The position numbers and the translations under genes are program-made. A stretch of 64,000 nucleotides of DNA from Gemmatimonadota bacterium (GTDB lineage: Bacteria; Latescibacterota; UBA2968; UBA8231), in NCBI GenBank assembly GCA_009840005.1, contig VXOR01000029.1:22697-86696 (forward strand). Direction: 5' to 3'. Below, piece by piece: positions 34,487 through 42,191 of the stretch. The notes under the pieces were generated by a model. That model made no database searches and was not told the DNA's origin. It saw nothing but the letters and a program-made list of their open reading frames with translations. The stretch's first letter is position 1; each line of letters opens with the position of its first letter.

Positions 34487-35659
34487 ATGCACATTTGCCA
34501 CATCCGCATCTACTCGGTCGCCGTCCCCCGCGTGTACCACACTCGCGTAGCCCCCACGGGCGGCCACAGCAAGAATGCCTCGCGCTACTACATCCTAGAA
34601 CTCGAGACCAATACCGGCCTGCGCGGCCTCGGCGAAATCTCGGATCTAGAGGAGGCGTGGCAAGCGCCGTCGCCCGCAGTCCTGGGTGAGACCCTGACAC
34701 CCCTGCTGGCCGGTGCCGACCCGCGCAAACGCCTCGTCGCTTGGGAGCGCGTCGCCGAGGCGCTGCCCGCTGGCTACCATCCGGAATTCCGCCGGCTCGT
34801 CAGTGCAGCCGTGGAAATGGCTCTGATCGACCTTGCGGGCAAGTATTACAATGCCCCGGCTCACGCGCTTTTAGGCAGCCAGTACCGGGACGCGCTACCC
34901 ATCTCCTGGGTCGCGTACATCCGCAGTGCGGACGAGCTAGCAGAGGAAATTCAGGAAAAGGTCAATGCGGGCTTTACGGCCTTCAAGCTCAAGGTAGGGG
35001 CCGACTTTGACCTCGACTGCGAGCGCGTCCGCGTCTGCCGCCGGATCGTCGGCTCGGATGCGTACCTCAAGGCCGATGCTTCGGGCGCGTGGGAAGAGCA
35101 AGAGGCCATCGAGCGGATCCGCGAGTTGGCCGCGCTGGGCGTGGATGCGGTTGAGACGCCGATCCAATGCGTCGCCCGCAAGATAGCCAAGGACCATCCC
35201 GAACAAGTCAATGCCGACCCAGACTCCGCCGCCTTGGCCCTAGCGAGGGTGCGCGCAGCCGTGCCCGCAGCCCTCATCGAACACGTCGCCGACTTTGACG
35301 ACTCATTTGCCCTCGCTCTTTTGCACCACCGGGCCGTGGAAGCCTTCAACGTCGCGCCCGTCCAGGCCGGTAGCCTGCATCGCGCCCAGCGGCTGAGCCA
35401 GCTTGCCGCGGCCGCTGGCGTCCCCGTCTTGCTCGGCAGCACGGTCGAGCTCGGCATTGGCACGGCTGCGGCCGTGCACTTAGGAGTGGCCACTAAAGCC
35501 GTCTGCGCACCCTCGGATTTGGTCGGTCCGGGCCTGTTGGCGAGCGATGTGGTTGCGCCGCGCTTGACCTACCAGCAGGGTTGCCTGCACGCTCCGTCCG
35601 GTCCGGGATTGGGCGTCGAGTTGATCCCCGAACTGACGGAACAGAAAGGAACTTCATGA
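34487..35659 (+). CDS. enolase-superfamily protein, atypical active site
   Basis: 390 residues of the muconate-cycloisomerase-like group. The first part is normal: capping domain, barrel, FKLKVGADF with the K-x-K pair (about 165) and YLKADASGAW with a metal Asp (about 195). The usual EQP and the Asp-Glu and Lys sites are changed: VETPIQ is followed by about 30 unusual residues, and the sixth strand reads FNVAPVQAGS where a catalytic Lys is expected. The GSTVELGIGTAAA strand is normal. It may be a dehydratase or an inactive paralogue. It overlaps the PurM-like gene by 4 bases (ATGA). Confidence 0.78.
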   Translation: MHICHIRIYSVAVPRVYHTRVAPTGGHSKNASRYYILELETNTGLRGLGEISDLEEAWQAPSPAVLGETLTPLLAGADPRKRLVAWERVAEALPAGYHPEFRRLVSAAVEMALIDLAGKYYNAPAHALLGSQYRDALPISWVAYIRSADELAEEIQEKVNAGFTAFKLKVGADFDLDCERVRVCRRIVGSDAYLKADASGAWEEQEAIERIRELAALGVDAVETPIQCVARKIAKDHPEQVNADPDSAALALARVRAAVPAALIEHVADFDDSFALALLHHRAVEAFNVAPVQAGSLHRAQRLSQLAAAAGVPVLLGSTVELGIGTAAAVHLGVATKAVCAPSDLVGPGLLASDVVAPRLTYQQGCLHAPSGPGLGVELIPELTEQKGTS

Positions 35660-36693
35660 GCCAACGCCTCTCCTATGCCAGCGCGGGCGTCGATATAGAC
35701 CAGACCGATGCGGCCAAGCGCACCATGGCCGCGAGCATGGAGACCGCAGACCCGCGCGTGCTCAATCGGATTGGCGCGTTCGCCACCCTGCTCGACGCTC
35801 GCTTCCCTGGATATGCACACCCAGTGCTGGTCCACAAGAGCGAGGAACCTGGGTCCAAGCAAAAGTTGGCCTTTGCCCACGGTCGCCATCGCGGGGTGTG
35901 CTACGACATGGTCAACCACCTCATCGACGACATCATCGTCATGGGTGCCGAGCCGATTTCGATCCAGGACGTCATCGTATGCGGCGCGATGGATGGAGCC
36001 ATCGTCAACGACCTCGTCGAAGCCTTGGCCGACGCCTGCCGCCAACAGGGCTGCACCCTGACCGGCGGCGAGACTTCAGTGCAGCCCGGCGTGGTCCCCG
36101 ACGGCCTCTACGTGCTGACCGCCAGCGTCATCGGCGTGGTTGATAAGGACAACATCATCGACGGCCAGGCGATTGAGGCCGGCGATCAGGTTTTGGCGCT
36201 CGCTTCCAACGGCTTGCACACCAACGGCTACACACTGGTCCGCGCTCTTTTAGACCGGCAACCCGATCTGCTCACAGCAGATGTGGCCGGCGAATCTTTC
36301 CTCGAAGCAGTGCTCAAGCCCCATACCTGCTACTTGCAGGCCATGCGCGGCCTTTTCACCGACCCCAGCCTCCACGGCATGGCCCACATCACCGGCGGCG
36401 GCCTCCGCGACAACCTCAGCCGCATCTTGCCGCTGGGCCTCGACGCCCAGCTCGACTTGGCGACTCTACAGATTCCGTCGGTCTTCCGCACCTTGCGCAC
36501 AGCAGGCGACTTAGAGGAAGCGGACATGTTGCGCACGTTTAATATGGGGGTGGGCATGGCGCTGGTGGTCGCGCCCGAAGCCGTGGAACAGGTGCTGGCC
36601 CACTTAGCGGCTCAAGACTGTCGGGCCTATCGGCTCGGGGAAATCGTGGCTGGCGAGCAGGAGGTCGCATTGCAAGGGGAACTCGCCTGGTAG
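35656..36693 (+). CDS. AIR synthase (PurM)-related protein, divergent
   Basis: 345 residues from ATG 35656. The PurM fold is clear: YASAGVDIDQTDAA at the start, DMVNHLIDDIIVMGAEPIS, the glycine-rich TLTGGETSVQPGV, LASNGLHTNGYTLVRAL, and HITGGGLRDNLSRILP. The ATP-binding loop that is DGVGTK in true PurM reads EEPGSKQK here. It is also coupled to an enolase-superfamily gene and not to purine genes. It is therefore probably a paralogue acting on another substrate, although a bona fide phosphoribosylformylglycinamidine cyclo-ligase cannot be ruled out. Confidence 0.8.
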   Translation: MSQRLSYASAGVDIDQTDAAKRTMAASMETADPRVLNRIGAFATLLDARFPGYAHPVLVHKSEEPGSKQKLAFAHGRHRGVCYDMVNHLIDDIIVMGAEPISIQDVIVCGAMDGAIVNDLVEALADACRQQGCTLTGGETSVQPGVVPDGLYVLTASVIGVVDKDNIIDGQAIEAGDQVLALASNGLHTNGYTLVRALLDRQPDLLTADVAGESFLEAVLKPHTCYLQAMRGLFTDPSLHGMAHITGGGLRDNLSRILPLGLDAQLDLATLQIPSVFRTLRTAGDLEEADMLRTFNMGVGMALVVAPEAVEQVLAHLAAQDCRAYRLGEIVAGEQEVALQGELAW

Positions 36694-36764
36694 AATTGCC
36701 ACCTGAAATCGGCTTGTGCGCCCAATGCACACCCTATTCCTAACCTTCTGAAAGGAGCCGCATT

Positions 36765-37685
36765 ATGAACTATCGAGCCATATTTGTCGTCTGCTTGGCA
36801 ACGCTGGGTCTAGCCGTCGCTGGGTGGGGGCAAACCGACGGTAAAATCGCATTTACCTCGTGGCGCGAGGGGGCCGGGGACGTGTGGATTATGAATGCGG
36901 ATGGGAGCGCCCCCGTCAACTTAACCCAAGGTCGGCATGGGCATTGCGTTGACTTGGTTTGGTCTCCAGATGGTACGAAGATCGCCTATCTCGCCTATAG
37001 TAAAGATCCCGCTTCCGCCTGGGTCGATTATTCCGTTGCCGATATCTGGGTGATGGACGCCGATGGCGGCAACCCGCAACAATTGGCGCATCTAACAGAC
37101 ACCAGATTTCAGGAGCTTTTTTGGGCAGAAGACGGAAGTAGCATTTACTACTACTTCCGGTCCCGCTATGAACTGTTCGTTGTGCCGCTGGATGGCAGTG
37201 GTGCCTCACTTATGGACTGGAGGGAGGCGGCTTTGATAGTCCGCGGTTTCCTCGATAATGAAGATCGTTCTCCAGACGGAACCAAACGAATAACCGTCGT
37301 GTTGCAGGACGAAGAGGGCAATGCCTACCTACGCCTAGTTATCTACGCTTCCCCTGATGGGCCTCAGTCTTCTGACCAGATAGAAAATTTCCGGGAGATT
37401 CTCCTTCCTGATCTACCCTATCAACAAGCTGAACTTGAACCTGGCTGGTATAGAGTATCCCACTCTACTTGGTCGCCTGACAGCATGAGAGTCGCTTTCT
37501 ATGCCGATAGCGAGCAGGGGTACAGGGAGGTTTGGGTGGTTGATATAGACGGGAGCAACTTGGTCAATCTGACCGACGGTTTGGGCGGAGATTATCCCGC
37601 TTGGCAACCTGTTTCCCTTTCGGTTACTGCGACGAGCGTCGAGGCTCAGTCGTGGGGACGGATCAAATCGCTGCTTTCTCGTTAA
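36765..37685 (+). CDS. secreted TolB/PD40-type beta-propeller with SWG-IK C-terminal motif (copy 1)
   Basis: 306 residues, ATG behind AAAGGAGCC. A signal peptide (VCLATLGLAVAGWGQ) precedes PD40-like blades such as DVWIMNADGSAPVNLTQG and DLVWSPDGTKIAYL. The C-terminus reads TSVEAQSWGRIKSLLSR, a motif shared with four other products in the array. Bases 36812-37154 match 39866-40208 apparently base for base, after which the two genes diverge. No sigma-54 promoter is present in the 71 bases after the PurM-like gene. The propeller probably binds protein or carbohydrate at the cell surface, and no catalytic site is evident. Confidence 0.88.
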   Translation: MNYRAIFVVCLATLGLAVAGWGQTDGKIAFTSWREGAGDVWIMNADGSAPVNLTQGRHGHCVDLVWSPDGTKIAYLAYSKDPASAWVDYSVADIWVMDADGGNPQQLAHLTDTRFQELFWAEDGSSIYYYFRSRYELFVVPLDGSGASLMDWREAALIVRGFLDNEDRSPDGTKRITVVLQDEEGNAYLRLVIYASPDGPQSSDQIENFREILLPDLPYQQAELEPGWYRVSHSTWSPDSMRVAFYADSEQGYREVWVVDIDGSNLVNLTDGLGGDYPAWQPVSLSVTATSVEAQSWGRIKSLLSR

Positions 37686-37693
37686 TCGCGCCT

Positions 37694-37733
37694 CGTGCAT
37701 AGGGGCGGTGCGGAGCGCAAGCCGTTCCTACGC
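37694..37733. repeat. intergenic hairpin repeat, GTAGGGGCGG family
   Basis: CATAGGGGCGGTGC, then GGAGCGC, then AAGCCGTTCCTACG can fold into a stem. Close relatives follow the other propeller genes at 40787 and 42128. It lies between the propeller and the FG-GAP gene. Confidence 0.65.
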
Positions 37734-37757
37734 GCCCTTAACCTCAGGAGGTAAACT

Positions 37758-39446
37758 ATGCACCGCTTTATGGTAGCTATTTTGCTGTTGGCGGCTCCAC
37801 ACGGGGCTTTTGCCGCAACAGGGGAGTTGTTCGCAGCCCCCAACTTTATCCCCCTCGGCAAAGCCGGTGCCGGTATCGGTCGGGGCCCCAGTGATGACAC
37901 CGGCACTTTGGGCGATGTAGATGGCGATGGGGATTTGGACCTCGTGGTAGCTTGGGCTCGTTGGGCGCCACAATGGGGCTGGATGGTGGCGTCCAACGAC
38001 GGCTTGGGTGGCTTGGTCCCCACCCACAACGTCACCCGCCCATCAAGAGAAGAACCGGGAACGCCCATCGTTAGTATCTGGGGGGACGACTTCGACGGGG
38101 ATGGACTCTTGGATCTGGCCTTTCGGGAGGGACACAGCCTCGAACTGTGGCACAACCGGGGTGAGGACGGCTTTGCTACCATCCTGCAACTGTCCAATGT
38201 CGGTTTCGTCGGCCTAGCCGATGGTGAAGGCGACGGCGATGTGGACCTGTTGGTCACGGAGTATGAGGAGCATGACGACGAGGTACTGCACAGCCACGAG
38301 GGGCCATCCCAAGCGACCCTGTGGTCCAACGACGGCGACGCGGCGTTTGTCCGCGGCGATCGGTTCACCCTCGACAGCGAGGAGAGGCTCTGGCCTAGGC
38401 TTTGGCCCGCCGAGCAATCGTTGGGAGTGGGAGGGGCCGCGCGCCTGTTATGGCTCCGATCGTGTTGGAGGCTCGAAGAGGCTGGACCGACGGAGGTTTG
38501 GCTAACCCAGCCGTGGGCGGCCAGCGCGGAGCCACCGCTTTTTTATGAGTCCATGGTCAACCCCTGTTACTCCACTCCGCTACAGGCCGGTCGCGATGGG
38601 CAGGTGGATTTAGTCGGAGTCGCCGAGGTAACCGCTATCCCCTCCGAGACCTTCGTTAACGCCTATTTCTTCACCTACCACGGCTTGGCGCTGTGGCGTC
38701 TGGACGCCTCGGGCGTGGTGGCAAGCCACACCCTGCTCGGCTCGCAGATCCACGTGGAAAGTCACCCCCTGGTCAGCGACCTCAACGGCGATGGTCTGAT
38801 GGACGTGGCCGTGATCGATAGCAACGAGGAAACGGGTCCGGCCTTGGTCGTCTTGCTCGGCCAGCGCAATGGCGTGCCTGTCCTCGAAGGCCGCTACCGG
38901 CTGTCGAGCACGATCGACGAGGCGCTCGCTGGCGACTCCAACGGCGATGGAGTCATTGAAGGCCGCCATCAGGTGTCGGGCACGGGCAGCGAGGTGCTCG
39001 CCGGAGACCTCAACGGCGATGGGGCCGCCGAGCTGGTCGTGTTGGGGCGTGTACAAAGCGGTCGTTTTAAGGGTGGGTCTTACTTCTATACAAAGGGTGG
39101 GGCTTTCGTCTTTATCAACCAGAACAGTCCACCCACAGCCGTAGCCGTTGAGTCGGCCACGCCGTCGGACTTTGTCTTGGGTGCGAACTATCCCAATCCG
39201 TTTAACCCGGCCACGACCATCCCTCTGTCGGTGCCCGACGGTGCCGAGGCTGTGGACGTAGGCATCTACAACCTTTTGGGACAGCTTGTGCGTCAAGTGT
39301 GGTCGGGTCCGTTGGCGGCGGGCGAACACCGGCTGACTTGGGATGGCCGAGACGATAAGGGCCAACTCGTCGCTTCTGGAGCCTATTTGTATCAGGTCCG
39401 CGTGGGCGAGCAGCTACGCACCCGCAAGATGGTCAAGCTCGAATAG
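37758..39446 (+). CDS. secreted FG-GAP/VCBS repeat protein with FlgD-like sorting domain (copy 1)
   Basis: 562 residues, ATG behind CAGGAGG. Signal peptide MHRFMVAILLLAAPHGAFA. The body carries repeated Ca-binding-like loops: DVDGDGDLDLVV, DDFDGDGLLDLAF, DGEGDGDVDLLV, DLNGDGLMDVAV and DLNGDGAAELVV. These are typical of integrin-like FG-GAP/VCBS propellers. The last ~90 residues start LGANYPNPFNPATTIPLSVP and end LRTRKMVKLE, a FlgD-like / type IX-type sorting domain. A short internal duplication (EGRYRLS.. and EGRHQVS..) is present that copy 2 lacks. The protein is predicted to be surface-attached. Confidence 0.9.
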   Translation: MHRFMVAILLLAAPHGAFAATGELFAAPNFIPLGKAGAGIGRGPSDDTGTLGDVDGDGDLDLVVAWARWAPQWGWMVASNDGLGGLVPTHNVTRPSREEPGTPIVSIWGDDFDGDGLLDLAFREGHSLELWHNRGEDGFATILQLSNVGFVGLADGEGDGDVDLLVTEYEEHDDEVLHSHEGPSQATLWSNDGDAAFVRGDRFTLDSEERLWPRLWPAEQSLGVGGAARLLWLRSCWRLEEAGPTEVWLTQPWAASAEPPLFYESMVNPCYSTPLQAGRDGQVDLVGVAEVTAIPSETFVNAYFFTYHGLALWRLDASGVVASHTLLGSQIHVESHPLVSDLNGDGLMDVAVIDSNEETGPALVVLLGQRNGVPVLEGRYRLSSTIDEALAGDSNGDGVIEGRHQVSGTGSEVLAGDLNGDGAAELVVLGRVQSGRFKGGSYFYTKGGAFVFINQNSPPTAVAVESATPSDFVLGANYPNPFNPATTIPLSVPDGAEAVDVGIYNLLGQLVRQVWSGPLAAGEHRLTWDGRDDKGQLVASGAYLYQVRVGEQLRTRKMVKLE

Positions 39447-39490
39447 ACGATCTGACCGTAAAAAAAGAAGGAAAGAGCGATATCAAATCT

Positions 39491-39528
39491 CGTCCGTAGG
39501 GGCGGTCCTCAAGCCGCTCCTACGCGCC
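39491..39528. repeat. intergenic hairpin repeat, GTAGGGGCGG family
   Basis: CGTAGGGGCGGTCCT is followed by CAAGCCGCTCCTACG, forming an imperfect stem after the FG-GAP gene. Confidence 0.65.
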
Positions 39529-39697
39529 TTTCTGCACCAATCCTGCCTTATCGGTCCACAAGCGCAAAATCCAAAGTAATCTCCATTCGAAAAAACCGTA
39601 GGCGGCCAACACGGGAAGCCGTGGAAAGCCTTGCGCTAGCGGCTGAAACTGCTCATCGTAAAAAGAATCATCTCATATTTTGAGTGTTATGTTTTTC

Positions 39698-39728
39698 AAT
39701 CCTTTAGGGTGTTCCTAAAGGATTTTTT
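39698..39728 (+). terminator. rho-independent terminator
   Basis: ATCCTTTAGG, loop GTGT, TCCTAAAGGAT and a T run. It lies just upstream of the sigma-54 promoter and insulates it from the preceding transcription unit. A homologous hairpin is at 40979-41007. Confidence 0.8.
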
Positions 39729-39744
39729 GTCGGCGGCCTAATTT

Positions 39745-39760
39745 TTGGCACGGAATGTGC
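39745..39760 (+). promoter_or_regulatory. sigma-54 (-24/-12) promoter
   Basis: TTGGCACGGAATGTGC has the invariant GG and GC separated by exactly 10 bases and a perfect TTGGCACG -24 half. Transcription would start near 39772, giving a leader of about 47 bases. Confidence 0.8.
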
Positions 39761-39818
39761 CTATATCTCCTATTACAACGTTCTATCTTATTCGTAACCT
39801 TATGCAAGGAGCCGCGTT

Positions 39819-40778
39819 ATGAACTATCGATCCCTACTGATCGTCTGCTTGGCAACGCTGGGGATAGCCGTCGCTGGGTGGGGGCAAACCGACGGTAAAA
39901 TCGCATTTACCTCGTGGCGCGAGGGGGCCGGGGACGTGTGGATTATGAATGCGGATGGGAGCGCCCCCGTCAACTTAACCCAAGGTCGGCATGGGCATTG
40001 CGTTGACTTGGTTTGGTCTCCAGATGGTACGAAGATCGCCTATCTCGCCTATAGTAAAGATCCCGCTTCCGCCTGGGTCGATTATTCCGTTGCCGATATC
40101 TGGGTGATGGACGCCGATGGCGGCAACCCGCAACAATTGGCGCATCTAACAGACACCAGATTTCAGGAGCTTTTTTGGGCAGAAGACGGAAGTAGCATTT
40201 ACTACTACCTGCGGGACCCCCAACAGCTATTCGCTGTGGCGCTGGGCGGCAGTGGCTCCTCACCTATATCTCGGACGGACGGGACTGGAATAGTCTGCCG
40301 GTTCTTCGATAATTTCAATCTTTCTCCAGACGGAACCAAACGAGCATACGTCGTGTTGCAGGACGACGAGGACAATGCCTATCTACGCCTAGCTGGCTAC
40401 GCCCCTATACGCCTAGCTGGCCTAGTTTGCGCCTCTATTGAGGGGCAGCAGCCTTCTGACCAGATAGAAGATTTCTGGGAGAGGGAGATTCCCCTTCCCG
40501 ACCTTCCCTATCAACAAGCTGAACTTGAACCCGGCTCGCAGGGAATAGCCTCCTATCCTACTTGGTCGCCTGACAGCATGAGAATCGCCTTCTATGCCGA
40601 TAACGAGCAAGGGTACAGGGAGATTTGGATTGTTGATATAGACGGGAGCAACTTGGTTAATCTGACCAACGGTTTGGGTGGAGATTATCCCGCTTGGCAA
40701 CCTGTCGTCCCTTGGGCTACTGCCACGAGCGTCGAGGCTCAGTCGTGGGGACGGATCAAATCGCTGCTTTCTCGTTAA
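39819..40778 (+). CDS. secreted TolB/PD40-type beta-propeller with SWG-IK C-terminal motif (copy 2)
   Basis: 319 residues, ATG behind CAAGGAGCC and downstream of a sigma-54 promoter. It has the signal peptide VCLATLGIAVAGWGQ and the same propeller sequence as copy 1 up to about residue 130, where DNA identity stops sharply. The second half (from YYYLRDPQQLFAVAL) is only similar to copy 1 and carries a partly repeated LRLAGYA-PIRLAGLV segment. The C-terminus is again TSVEAQSWGRIKSLLSR. The pair looks like a recent duplication or gene-conversion product with one variable half. Confidence 0.88.
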   Translation: MNYRSLLIVCLATLGIAVAGWGQTDGKIAFTSWREGAGDVWIMNADGSAPVNLTQGRHGHCVDLVWSPDGTKIAYLAYSKDPASAWVDYSVADIWVMDADGGNPQQLAHLTDTRFQELFWAEDGSSIYYYLRDPQQLFAVALGGSGSSPISRTDGTGIVCRFFDNFNLSPDGTKRAYVVLQDDEDNAYLRLAGYAPIRLAGLVCASIEGQQPSDQIEDFWEREIPLPDLPYQQAELEPGSQGIASYPTWSPDSMRIAFYADNEQGYREIWIVDIDGSNLVNLTNGLGGDYPAWQPVVPWATATSVEAQSWGRIKSLLSR

Positions 40779-40786
40779 TCGCGCCT

Positions 40787-40828
40787 CGTGCGTAGGGACG
40801 GTGCGGAGCGCAAGCCGCCCCTACGTGC
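40787..40828. repeat. intergenic hairpin repeat, GTAGGGGCGG family
   Basis: GTGCGTAGGGACGGT, then GCGGAGCG, then CAAGCCGCCCCTACGTGC fold as a long stem immediately after the propeller gene. Near-identical to 42128-42169. Confidence 0.7.
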
Positions 40829-40978
40829 CTTTCCGCTTGCGCCGACCGAAAATGTCGTAAGCGGCCAACACGGAAAGTCGTGGAAATCCACGAAAAATCG
40901 TGGAAAATCTTGTGCCGATAGCTGAGACGGCGCATCGCAGAAAGGCTCGTCTCGTATTTTAAGTATTATGTTTTTCAA

Positions 40979-41007
40979 GTCTTTAGGTTATTCCTAAAGG
41001 CTTTTTT
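40979..41007 (+). terminator. rho-independent terminator
   Basis: AGTCTTTAGG, loop TTATT, CCTAAAGGCT, then a T run. Homologue of the terminator at 39698 in the same place relative to a sigma-54 promoter. Confidence 0.78.
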
Positions 41008-41023
41008 GTTGTTGGCCGTATTT

Positions 41024-41039
41024 TTGGCACGGAATGTGC
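41024..41039 (+). promoter_or_regulatory. sigma-54 (-24/-12) promoter
   Basis: TTGGCACGGAATGTGC, identical to the element at 39745. The predicted start of transcription is near 41051. Confidence 0.8.
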
Positions 41040-41093
41040 GTATATTCCCTCTGTAGCGCACCCTATTCCTAACCTTCTGAAAGGAGCCGCGTT

Positions 41094-42119
41094 ATGAACT
41101 ATCGATTTCTATTGATTGCCTGCTTGGCAACGCTGGGGTTGGCCGTCGCTGGCTGGGGACAAACCGACGATGAGGATGTTGAGCTGTCGTCGGGGATTGG
41201 TCAAGCGGTGACGAGCAGTGGTGAGGGGGCTTGGGGCGTCGGAGCCATACGCCATCTGACTGACTACTCGGCCAGCTACAGATCTCCGTCTTGGTCTCCG
41301 GATGGTCAGCACATCGCCTTCGGGTTCGAGCGCGACGGCAGGGCTAAGATTTACGTGATAGGTTTGGATGGGAGCAACCCCCGCCGCCTGACGGACCACC
41401 CGGCTTGGGCCGCGCTTCCGTCTTGGTCTCCGGACGGTCGTCACATCGCCTTCGTGTCCGAGCGCGGTGTCAGCGATATTTACGTGATAGGTTCGGATGG
41501 AAGCGACCGCCGCAACCTGACCAACGACTCGCATTGGGACTGGGCTCCGTCTTGGTCTCCAGACGGCCAGCACATCGCCTTCGTGTCTCGGCGCGGTAGC
41601 CACGGGAAAGCTGAGATTTACGCGATAGGCTCGGATGGGAGCAACTCCCGCCGCCTGACGGACCACCCGGGGCAGGTCGATTCTCCGTCTTGGTCTCCGG
41701 ATGGTCAGCACATCGCCTTCGTGTCCCGGCGCGGTGCCAGCGATATTTACGTGATGGGTTCGGATGGGAGTAACCCCCGCCGCCTGACGGACCGCCACCT
41801 GACGGACCCCTCGGCCGACTACAAGTCTCCGTCTTGGTCCCCAGACGGCCAGTACATCGCCTTTGAGTCCGAGTGGTACGACAGGGTTGGGATTTACGTG
41901 ATGGGTTCGGATGGGAGTAACCCCCGCCGCCTGACGGACGACTCGGCCAACTACAGGTCTCCGTCTTGGTCACCGGATGGTCAGTACATAGCCTTCGAGT
42001 CCAACCGCGACGGCGACTGGGGGATTTACGTGATGGATATCGCGTCTCATACCGGCGGGGAGCCGACGTCTGTGGACGCGACCTCGTGGGGACAGATCAA
42101 ATCGCTGCTTTCTCGTTAA
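41094..42119 (+). CDS. secreted six-bladed TolB/PD40 beta-propeller with SWG-IK C-terminal motif (copy 3)
   Basis: 341 residues, ATG behind AAAGGAGCC and a sigma-54 promoter. The signal peptide is like those of copies 1 and 2. The body has six regular blades of about 42 residues, each with PSWSPDGQ(H/Y)IAF followed by IYV(I/M)GSDGSNPRRLTD, as in TolB-type six-bladed propellers. The corresponding DNA repeats of about 125 bases are alike enough to recombine. The C-terminus reads TSVDATSWGQIKSLLSR. The propeller body differs from copies 1 and 2 while the two ends match, supporting a cassette-like arrangement. Confidence 0.9.
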   Translation: MNYRFLLIACLATLGLAVAGWGQTDDEDVELSSGIGQAVTSSGEGAWGVGAIRHLTDYSASYRSPSWSPDGQHIAFGFERDGRAKIYVIGLDGSNPRRLTDHPAWAALPSWSPDGRHIAFVSERGVSDIYVIGSDGSDRRNLTNDSHWDWAPSWSPDGQHIAFVSRRGSHGKAEIYAIGSDGSNSRRLTDHPGQVDSPSWSPDGQHIAFVSRRGASDIYVMGSDGSNPRRLTDRHLTDPSADYKSPSWSPDGQYIAFESEWYDRVGIYVMGSDGSNPRRLTDDSANYRSPSWSPDGQYIAFESNRDGDWGIYVMDIASHTGGEPTSVDATSWGQIKSLLSR

Positions 42120-42127
42120 TCGTGCCT

Positions 42128-42169
42128 CGTGCGTAGGGGCAGTGCGGAGCGCAAGCCGCCCCTACGTGC
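42128..42169. repeat. intergenic hairpin repeat, GTAGGGGCGG family
   Basis: GTGCGTAGGGGCAGT, GCGGAGCG, CAAGCCGCCCCTACGTGC: the best-preserved member of the array-specific hairpins, between propeller copy 3 and FG-GAP copy 2. Confidence 0.7.
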
Positions 42170-42191
42170 CCCTAACCTCAGGAGGTAAACT

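Larger units (their letters stand above)
39447..39818. other. intergenic region with hairpin, terminator and sigma-54 promoter
   Basis: No gene. It contains the palindrome at 39491-39528, a terminator at 39698-39728 and a -24/-12 promoter at 39745-39760. From about 39589 to the next start it is clearly related to 40848-41093, so whole regulatory units have been duplicated with the genes. Confidence 0.7.
40779..41093. other. intergenic region with hairpin, terminator and sigma-54 promoter (second unit)
   Basis: No gene. A palindrome at 40787-40828, a terminator at 40979-41007 and a -24/-12 promoter at 41024-41039 repeat the order seen at 39447-39818. A run of CGTGGAAA/CCACGA repeats lies near 40875-40910. 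Confidence 0.7.

Noticed and set aside
36916..40263. Matching 97-residue minus-strand ORFs at 36916-37209 and 39970-40263
   Set aside because: They look conserved only because the underlying sense DNA block is duplicated. Composition is Arg/His-rich and without start signals.
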